Assembly: GCA_014728745.1 (NCBI GenBank)
Contig: WJLC01000073.1
Coordinates: 1-24,566 of the forward strand
Reading direction: 5' to 3'
Origin: Candidatus Pacearchaeota archaeon
GTDB taxonomy: Archaea; Nanobdellota; Nanobdellia; Pacearchaeales; GW2011-AR1
Length of the DNA stretch: 24,566 bases
Shown piece after piece: positions 1 through 4,717 of the stretch (position 1 is the first letter of the stretch; every line of letters starts with the position of its first letter). The notes below the pieces were generated by a model. That model saw nothing but the letters and a program-made list of their open reading frames with translations, ran no database searches and was not told the DNA's origin. The position numbers and the translations under genes were made by a program.

Positions 1-14
1 ATATTTTGTTTGTA

Positions 15-257
15 TCATTTTTTGGTTTTCAAACTCCTGCTTGTCACAATTGCTATAAAAAAGAAAGCAAATAACAATATATCATTTTTAAAAATAAGAC
101 TTATAAAACCTCCTATAATTGACACACTTATTATGACCTTAAACCATTTTCTTCCTGCTTCAAGCTCTTCTTTTGTGAGTTTTGCAATAAGGTCTCCTAG
201 GGGGACGCCTAGCAAAAGAATAACAACCCCAATCATAAGTCTTATTATCTCATTCAT
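15..257 (-). CDS. Small two-helix membrane protein, unknown function
   Basis: This is an 80-residue protein with an ATG start. Two hydrophobic stretches are visible, roughly residues 5-20 and 41-72; the second is probably long enough for two passes. They are separated by a charged amphipathic segment (KLTKEELEAGRKWFK), and the C-terminus is basic. That suggests a small integral membrane protein with its charged loop in the cytoplasm. I do not recognise a family. It diverges from dtdA across only 37 bp. A TATA-like AAAGTATAAA on the minus strand (281-290) lies about 28 bp upstream of the ATG, as expected for a leaderless archaeal transcript, which supports a real gene. The plus-strand open frame across this region is the upstream extension of dtdA and has no homology support. 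Confidence 0.6.
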   Translation of the reverse strand: MNEIIRLMIGVVILLLGVPLGDLIAKLTKEELEAGRKWFKVIISVSIIGGFISLIFKNDILLFAFFFIAIVTSRSLKTKK

Positions 258-294
258 GATAATATTTAATAATCCTGGTTTTTATACTTTGTTT
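258..294. promoter_or_regulatory. Bidirectional leaderless promoter (small membrane protein / dtdA)
   Basis: Only 37 bp separate two divergent ATG codons. The plus strand has an AT-rich TATA-like element (AATATTTAAT, about 261-270) some 26-30 bp before the dtdA ATG. The minus strand has AAAGTATAAA (281-290) about 28 bp before the other ATG. Each TATA box lies nearer the opposite gene, so the two promoters interleave. Confidence 0.45.
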
Positions 295-1104
295 ATGAGC
301 AGCAATTACAAAAAATTTCTTATTGTGGCTAGCAAAAAAGATAAAGCAGGAATAAATATAACAACTGCCTTGAGCCAGCATAAGAGAAAGTACAATTTTT
401 ACTTAGTTGAAAAAGATATTTTGCATGAGGAGAATTTGAGCAAGAGAAAATTAGCTAGTTATGATTTTATAATTTTTGCATCTAAGCACAAGTCAGAAAA
501 GCAGAGAAAAACCCTTTCAATTCATGCTCCTGGAAATTGGGCAGATGCGCTCTATGGAGGAAAACAAGGCAAGATTTGCAAAACCTCTGCTCTTTTCTTA
601 AAGCAGACTTTTGATAAATTGAATAAGAATGCAAAAGATTACAACCTCAATGATTATGAAGTCACAATGGAATGCACTCATCACGGCCCTTTTATTGACA
701 AGCCTTGCATGTTTATTGAGATTGGCTCAACTGAAAAAGAATGGAAAGATAGAAATGCAGCTTTTGCTGTAGCTAGAACAATTAAGGAAATGATTGAGGG
801 ATTTAAAGAAAATCCATACAACCAAGTTGCAATTGCTATTGGGGGTCCCCACTATTGCCAGAGTTTTAACAAAATACAACTAAATTCAAATGTTGCTATT
901 TCTCACGTTATCCCAAATTATATCAACCCTGTGAGTGGAGAGATGATTAAAGAGGCTCTGGAAAAAACAGAAGAGGAAGTTGATTTTGCTTTGCTTGATT
1001 GGAAAGGAATAGGCAAGGCAAAAGACAGGAAGTTAGTAAAAGAATTGTTAGATGATTTGTATGTGAGATACAAGAGAACTTCTGAGGTTAATAAGGAATA
1101 TTAG
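295..1104 (+). CDS. dtdA: D-aminoacyl-tRNA deacylase (DtdA/GEK1 family)
   Basis: The product hydrolyses D-amino acids mischarged onto tRNA and so protects translation from D-amino acids; it acts in the cytoplasm. The 269-residue protein matches the archaeal/plant DtdA family in length. It shows the conserved blocks: LIVASKKDKAGINI near the N-terminus, HAPGNWADALYGGKQG, a His-His segment MECTHHGPFIDKP followed by FIEIGSTEKEW, and AIGGPHYCQSFN with SHVIPNY towards the C-terminus. The histidines are typical of this zinc-dependent family. The frame is open further upstream to about position 10, but that part is antisense to the neighbouring membrane protein. The ATG at 295 begins just before the first conserved block and sits about 26-30 bp from a TATA-like element, so I chose it. 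Confidence 0.88.
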   Translation: MSSNYKKFLIVASKKDKAGINITTALSQHKRKYNFYLVEKDILHEENLSKRKLASYDFIIFASKHKSEKQRKTLSIHAPGNWADALYGGKQGKICKTSALFLKQTFDKLNKNAKDYNLNDYEVTMECTHHGPFIDKPCMFIEIGSTEKEWKDRNAAFAVARTIKEMIEGFKENPYNQVAIAIGGPHYCQSFNKIQLNSNVAISHVIPNYINPVSGEMIKEALEKTEEEVDFALLDWKGIGKAKDRKLVKELLDDLYVRYKRTSEVNKEY

Positions 1105-1164
1105 TGTTCTTTTTATTGGATATTTTTCTTTTTGATTCAATTAATTCAGTTTTAAAGATTAAAG

Positions 1165-1246
1165 CGCCCAGAGCAGGATTCGAACCTGCGCACCCCGAAG
1201 GGTCCAGATTAGCAATCTGGTGCAATAACCACTATGCGATCTGGGC
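1165..1246 (-). tRNA. tRNA-Ser(GCU)
   Basis: The minus strand folds into a class II tRNA. The acceptor stem GCCCAGA/TCTGGGC pairs fully and the discriminator is G73, as for serine. The D stem is GCA/TGC. The anticodon stem CCAGA/TCTGG encloses loop TTGCTAA with anticodon GCU. A short variable hairpin (CCC-TTCG-GGG) follows, then T stem GCAGG/CCTGC with loop TTCGAAT. No CCA is encoded and no intron is seen. A TATA-like CTTTAAATAC lies upstream at roughly 1290-1300. Confidence 0.93.
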
Positions 1247-1354
1247 ATAAATCATATGCTTTGCTGTATATTATCTGTATTTTCTCCAGTATTTAAAGAT
1301 TATTAGTAATGTGAAAAGCTGCTTGAAAAAATTATTGTGATGTTTAAAAAAGAA

Positions 1355-1468
1355 TAGCGGGGGCAGGATTTGAACACTGCGACCTCCGGGTTATGGGCCT
1401 TTCGCAACTCCAAGCATTTTACTGCCTTAAGAGATTTCGACGAGCACTCCAGACTGCTCTACCCCGCT
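1355..1468 (-). tRNA. Initiator tRNA-Met(CAU) with a 38-nt intron
   Basis: After removal of the intron (1400-1437) the minus strand gives a 76-nt tRNA. The acceptor stem AGCGGGG/CCCCGCT has the A1-U72 pair of archaeal initiators and discriminator A73. The D stem is GAGC/GCTC. The anticodon stem reads TCGGG/CCCGG, giving the three G-C pairs diagnostic of initiator tRNA, and the anticodon is CAU. CCA is not encoded. Two oddities are directly visible: the base before the anticodon is C33 rather than the near-universal U33, and the T stem has one extra base (GCAG-T-G opposite C-CTGC). A TATA-like GGTTTAAAG lies about 20 bp upstream. The gene is 57 bp downstream of the LAGLIDADG endonuclease gene on the same strand. 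Confidence 0.88.
1400..1437 (-). other. BHB intron in initiator tRNA-Met, position 29/30
   Basis: The only placement that restores a paired anticodon stem removes 38 nt between tRNA positions 29 and 30. The junctions fit the bulge-helix-bulge rule for archaeal splicing endonuclease. The four exon bases TCGU (1440-1443, shown as RNA UCGU) pair with intron bases GCGA (1402-1405). They are flanked by 3-nt bulges CG|A and AA|G, each cut after its second base. The intron body folds as an imperfect hairpin (CTTAAGGCA with TGCTTGGAG, one A-G mismatch). The usual archaeal tRNA intron site is 37/38. Confidence 0.82.
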
Positions 1469-1524
1469 ATATATTCTGGAGTCTTTAAACCCTTATCCAG
1501 TCAGTAAAAAATATAGCAGTTAAC

Positions 1525-2160
1525 TTATAAAGCTTTCTTTTTGAGAAATCTATTTGCTTTTTTAACATGCTTTTTATTAGAACTTCCTATTAAATCAAAC
1601 CATTTTTTTAACTCTTTTTTCCCACTAATTCTCACTCTTGTCTTTCCTCTTTCTAAATTTTGAATTGTGTGTTTTATTCCTAATTTTTCTAGAATCTCAG
1701 AAACTTGCTCTTGAGCTGGAGAAGGACACATTTTTATTTCGATTCTTGGATAAATAGTCCCATTATTATTAAATACACTTAAACACCCGTCTGTATCAAA
1801 TAATCCTCTTAACACTGGGCAAGAAAATTTGCTATTCATAAAATCTTCAGGAATTTTCATTCTTCCCCATTTTGGAGATAATTTAAGACCAATTTCTTTT
1901 ATTAGATATATTAATGCATCTTTTGTAAAAGTACAAATATCAACACAATTTTCTTTTTTCTTGTAGTGAATTTTTGGTTGAATATTCAAGACATCTTGCA
2001 TGATTTTCCTAACATGGTTAATATACTGTTTATTTCTGGAATCTAAACTTATTTTCACAACTCGATGTCTCTTAATTTTATTGCCTACTTTGCAGTTATA
2101 TTCTCCAATAGAGCCATCTCCTAACATAATTCCAATAAATTCAGCTACCCTCTTTTTCAT
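1525..2160 (-). CDS. Free-standing LAGLIDADG homing endonuclease family protein
   Basis: The 211-residue protein has two LAGLIDADG motifs, as in single-chain homing endonucleases. The first is FIGIMLGDGSIG near residues 8-19, and the second is LRGLFDTDGCLS near residue 118. Each ends in the expected acidic metal-binding residue. The spacing of about 100 residues and a basic C-terminal tail fit a monomeric DNA-cleaving enzyme with two alpha-beta repeats. It is not inside an intron or intein. Instead it lies 57 bp upstream of the intron-bearing initiator tRNA on the same strand and 1.5 kb from the rnhB intron. A TTG codon directly precedes the chosen ATG. A TATA-like TTAATATAG (about 2184-2192, minus strand) sits 25-30 bp upstream. 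A role in intron mobility is inference; some relatives act instead as DNA-binding regulators. Confidence 0.82.
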   Translation of the reverse strand: MKKRVAEFIGIMLGDGSIGEYNCKVGNKIKRHRVVKISLDSRNKQYINHVRKIMQDVLNIQPKIHYKKKENCVDICTFTKDALIYLIKEIGLKLSPKWGRMKIPEDFMNSKFSCPVLRGLFDTDGCLSVFNNNGTIYPRIEIKMCPSPAQEQVSEILEKLGIKHTIQNLERGKTRVRISGKKELKKWFDLIGSSNKKHVKKANRFLKKKAL

Positions 2161-2246
2161 CAAGCAACAATCACATAAAACTATATTAATAAGACTTTCA
2201 ATTTTGAAAGAGTTAATTATTTAATCCTTATCTACTTTTCAAAAGC
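2161..2246. promoter_or_regulatory. Divergent promoter region, LAGLIDADG gene / AEP gene
   Basis: This is an 86-bp AT-rich spacer between divergent starts. On the plus strand TTATTTAAT (about 2217-2225) is about 26 bp before the ATG at 2247. On the minus strand TTAATATAG is 25-30 bp before the ATG at 2160. Both arrangements predict leaderless mRNA. Confidence 0.4.
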
Positions 2247-3146
2247 ATGGCTAAGAAGAAAAAAGAGGGGAAAAAAGCAAAGAACAAAAAAGACAAAAAA
2301 GAAAAGGGAATTCTTTATTCAACAGGCCAGCTTGATTGTTTGAATTATTATTCAAAAGTATTTTCTAAGGTAAAATCATTTGTAAAAGACAGGGAGATTG
2401 CAACAAAAACTTTCATTCCTAAAACAGATATTGGATTTATTTTGCATAGAGGGAGTAAAGATGAGCCCCTAACATTAAAAGATATTTCTGGAAATGTTAC
2501 TAAGAAATTTTTGAAAAAACGTGTTGATAAAAAATTGCATGATGTTGAAGAGGATTTAAATGAAAAGCAAAAGTTGATTTGGAGATATTTTGTTCCTAGG
2601 AAAATGGTTGAAATGCATTATGCCTGTAATTATGAGGGCTCTGGAAAAAGTTTTGACAGGGTTTTTATTGATATTGACGCAGGAAAGAATATTGATGAAG
2701 AGGATTATATCCAAGTTGTTAAAGAGTTATTAAAGCAGATTAAAAAAGATAACAAATTAAGTGATTTGTGCTCTTTTAAGATTTACCTTCTTTGGACAGG
2801 TGCAAGTCTGCATGTTTATTTGATTTTAGATAAAAAGCTAGCATCTTCTGATTATAAAAAGTATTTTGCATTTGGAAAAGACACTCTCACAAGCAAATGG
2901 GCAAGAGCAGTTTCTGAAAAAATAGGTATTAATGTTAAGGCAGGCCATGAAAGGAAAAAAGATGCAATAATATTTGACACTTCTGCAACACCTTCAGGCA
3001 AGCTTGCAAGATGCCCTTATTCATTACATTTGAATTCAAAAGGCAAGCTCACAGGAGTTTCAGTTCCAATAAACCAAAAGGATTTGAAAAAAGGATTATT
3101 TAAGAAATTAAAAAATTTAACACCTGATGAGGCACTGAATTATTAA
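2247..3146 (+). CDS. Archaeo-eukaryotic primase (PriS-like) catalytic domain protein
   Basis: The 299-residue protein carries the three signature motifs of the AEP superfamily (PriS, LigD polymerase domain). The metal-binding DxD is in VFIDIDAG (D142, D144). The S/T-x-H nucleotide motif is in WTGASLHVY (S187, H189). A third acidic motif FDTS (D244) is followed by the phosphate-binding segment ARCPYSLH (254-261), which resembles the PriS RLPxSLH element. It would synthesise RNA or DNA primers or short repair fills. The first 20 residues are almost all Lys/Glu/Asn. The classical PriS zinc knuckle is not evident; only scattered cysteines (31, 127, 174, 256) are present. The large subunit PriL is not in the window. 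It could be the main replicative primase small subunit or a LigD-like accessory polymerase. Confidence 0.75.
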   Translation: MAKKKKEGKKAKNKKDKKEKGILYSTGQLDCLNYYSKVFSKVKSFVKDREIATKTFIPKTDIGFILHRGSKDEPLTLKDISGNVTKKFLKKRVDKKLHDVEEDLNEKQKLIWRYFVPRKMVEMHYACNYEGSGKSFDRVFIDIDAGKNIDEEDYIQVVKELLKQIKKDNKLSDLCSFKIYLLWTGASLHVYLILDKKLASSDYKKYFAFGKDTLTSKWARAVSEKIGINVKAGHERKKDAIIFDTSATPSGKLARCPYSLHLNSKGKLTGVSVPINQKDLKKGLFKKLKNLTPDEALNY

Positions 3147-3168
3147 GAAATAGATAATAAATTCATAA

Positions 3169-3411
3169 TTATTTTCTAGGCTTAAAGTGGGAATTTCCTT
3201 GCTTGCTAACATAACTCTCTATTTCATCAAGCAATTCATTATATCTTTTATATGCCCTTCTCTCATTGTATGGGGCATATTTAGGCTTTTCAAACTTTTC
3301 ATCATAAACAATATCTGGAAATTCTCTTAAAAGAACATGCATTTCTCTTAATAAGCTTTTTAGGCTTTTTTTGTTTACCCTATCTTTGTCCTTGTTCTGT
3401 CTAATAGCCAT
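3169..3411 (-). CDS. Small charged hypothetical protein
   Basis: This 80-residue protein is rich in Lys, Arg and Glu, with a predicted helical pattern (SLKSLLREMHVLLREF, then ERRAYKRYNELLDEIESYV). It has no membrane segment and no cysteines. It converges with the AEP gene (22 bp between ends) and diverges from the winged-helix gene. I do not recognise a family; a nucleic-acid or ribosome-associated role would be a guess from its charge. The ATG is clear, and its composition is like that of neighbouring coding sequence. Confidence 0.5.
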   Translation of the reverse strand: MAIRQNKDKDRVNKKSLKSLLREMHVLLREFPDIVYDEKFEKPKYAPYNERRAYKRYNELLDEIESYVSKQGNSHFKPRK

Positions 3412-3483
3412 AAAGCAAGTTTATCCCTGAATCTATTTAAGTTTATATGTGATGATAAGACTTGAACAAATGATCCTAATCTT

Positions 3484-3687
3484 TTGATAATCTCAAAACT
3501 TAAAAATGACTATATCTTCTTTTTAGATACAGATAAAAAGACTTCACAATTTGCAAAACATTTTAAAGTATGTTGGAAGTCTTCTTTTAAGAGACTTAAA
3601 GAATTAGAAAAATTAGGTTTAGTAAAAAGAAAAGACAATAAAAAATGGATAAGATTGAAAATAAACAAGAAGATTCTTGTCATTTAA
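3484..3687 (+). CDS. Winged-helix DNA-binding protein (start uncertain)
   Basis: The frame encodes about 67 residues with a recognisable winged helix-turn-helix pattern: a helix TSQFAKHF, a recognition-helix region SFKRLKELEKLGLVKR, then the wing (DNKKWIRLKI). This resembles small archaeal transcription regulators. The start is unclear. This frame has only a TTG (3484) after its upstream stop. The best TATA box (TTTATATG, about 3442-3449) points instead to an ATG at 3470 in another frame, which hits a stop after five codons; one extra T in the TTTT run at 3482-3485 would join the two. The 3' end overlaps the first exon of rnhB by 43 bp, so the two genes are probably co-transcribed. Confidence 0.5.
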   Translation: MIISKLKNDYIFFLDTDKKTSQFAKHFKVCWKSSFKRLKELEKLGLVKRKDNKKWIRLKINKKILVI

Positions 3688-4388
3688 TCTTGGGCATTGA
3701 CGACGCAGGTAGAGAATAATAATGTTGAAGTTTTTCATCATTATGTTCGCCTTAAGGTCCAGTCATTGGCCCAATGGTTTTGGCAGGAGTTTTAATAGAT
3801 GAAAAAATCTTAAAGGAATTCAAAAAATTAGATGTTAAGGATTCTAAAATGCTTACTTCTAAAAGAAGAGAATTTCTAGCAAGTAAAATAAAGAAAAAAG
3901 CAGATATTTTTGAGGTGGCTTTAGCTTTTCCAAAGGAAATTGATGGTCAAAATCATAATGGTATTGATTTGAACAAGGTAGAGGCTATAAAGGCAGCAGA
4001 AATAATTAATAAAATTAATAAGGGATTTAAGAAAATAAAGGTGGTAATAGACTGCCCTTCTGTTGGGATAGAGAAATGGGCAAAATACTTAATGACCCAC
4101 ATTAAAAACCCCTCAACCTTAGATATTTCTTGTGAGCACAAGGCAGATGTAAATCATGTTGCTGTTGCAGCAGCCTCAATTATTGCAAAATCTGTAAGAG
4201 AGAGTGAAATGGCAAAACTAAAAGACAAATTTGGACCTCAAATAGGTTCTGGATATTGTTCTGATCCTCACACCTGCAAATTCTTAGAAAAATATGCTAA
4301 AAAACATGAAAAAGACGGATTGTTTAGAAAAACCTGGTCAACTTGGAAAAATGCCTGCGCTAACTTAGAACAGAGAAAATTATTCTGA
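3645..4388 (+). CDS. rnhB: Ribonuclease HII, coding sequence split by a BHB intron
   Basis: RNase HII cuts the RNA strand of RNA-DNA hybrids and removes misincorporated ribonucleotides. The coding sequence is join(3645..3712, 3755..4388), giving 233 residues, the usual archaeal length. Exon 1 starts at the ATG at 3645 and encodes 22 residues ending in the catalytic block LGIDDAG. The codon for R23 is split by the intron, and exon 2 continues with GPVIGPMVLAG. Other family motifs follow: DSKMLTSKRR, VVIDCP, CEHKADVNH and SGYCSDPHT. The usual catalytic Glu after the first Asp is Asp here (D19-D20). Without splicing, in-frame TAA TAA follow R23. A start at ATG 3774 would make a protein lacking the catalytic Asp pair. 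Exon 1 overlaps the winged-helix gene, and the 3' end overlaps the convergent Cys-rich gene by 9 bp. Confidence 0.85.
3713..3754 (+). other. 42-nt BHB intron in the RNase HII pre-mRNA
   Basis: The insertion folds as a strict bulge-helix-bulge. The central 4-bp helix is AGGU (3707-3710) with GCCU (3749-3752). The 3-nt bulges are AG|A (3711-3713) and UA|A (3753-3755), cut after their second base. The intron helix is GAAUA/UGUUC (3714-3718 with 3744-3748). It continues, after one bulged A, with UAAUG/CAUUA and UGAA/UUCA closing a 4-base loop (3730-3733). The exon helix is C3706-G3756 plus GAC/GUC, with one bulged G. Joining 3712 to 3755 gives codons GGT AGA GGT CCA, reading GRGP, exactly as the RNase HII family requires. 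Confidence 0.85.
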
Positions 4389-4679
4389 AATTTCTTCTAA
4401 TGAATTATTGTTCTTTTTACTATCTGAATCAAAAAGTCCTTCTCCAAGCAATCCAGAATGATTACAAGTAGGGCAAATATTATCTCTATCAAATTCATCA
4501 GCAGCTCCTCTTCTTTTTTCATAATTCATACAATCAAAATAAAATCCCCCTTCTTGATCTTTCAGCATTCTTTTTCCTTCACGATATGCGCAGCAGCTTT
4601 CTTGAACACGAATATAAGGAACATTCTTTATTTTCTCCTTTTCTTTGTCTTGTTTTTCCCTTTCCATATATATTTTCAT
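4380..4679 (-). CDS. Small Cys-rich, probably zinc-binding hypothetical protein
   Basis: This 99-residue protein has a highly charged N-terminus and a cysteine pattern C29-C30, C50 and C69-x2-C72 followed by His74 (CPTCNH). That resembles a single zinc ribbon or treble-clef site. The final segment is acidic and Asn-rich. No family is recognised. It converges with rnhB, overlapping its last 9 bp, and diverges from the SMC gene with 38 bp between the starts. A shared promoter with SMC hints at co-expression but proves nothing about function. Confidence 0.6.
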   Translation of the reverse strand: MKIYMEREKQDKEKEKIKNVPYIRVQESCCAYREGKRMLKDQEGGFYFDCMNYEKRRGAADEFDRDNICPTCNHSGLLGEGLFDSDSKKNNNSLEEISE

Positions 4680-4717
4680 ATGCTAATCTTTAAAAGTATT
4701 TATCTTCTTTATTATCT
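4680..4717. promoter_or_regulatory. Compact bidirectional promoter, Cys-rich gene / SMC
   Basis: The 38-bp spacer holds CTTTAAAAG (4688-4696), about 26 bp before the SMC ATG on the plus strand. On the minus strand GATAAATAC (about 4697-4705) lies about 22-26 bp before the other ATG. Both transcripts would be leaderless, and the two pre-initiation complexes could not bind at the same time. Confidence 0.45.

Noticed and set aside
10..294. In-frame upstream extension of the dtdA reading frame by about 95 codons.
   Set aside because: It is antisense to a small membrane protein with its own ATG and TATA box, and it precedes the first conserved DtdA block. The ATG at 295 has a promoter at the right distance.
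3690..3774. RNase HII as a pseudogene, or as a frameshift/assembly error, rather than a spliced gene.
   Set aside because: The insert is 42 nt, so the frame is kept. The rest of the gene is intact, and the junctions meet every BHB rule, which is very unlikely by chance.
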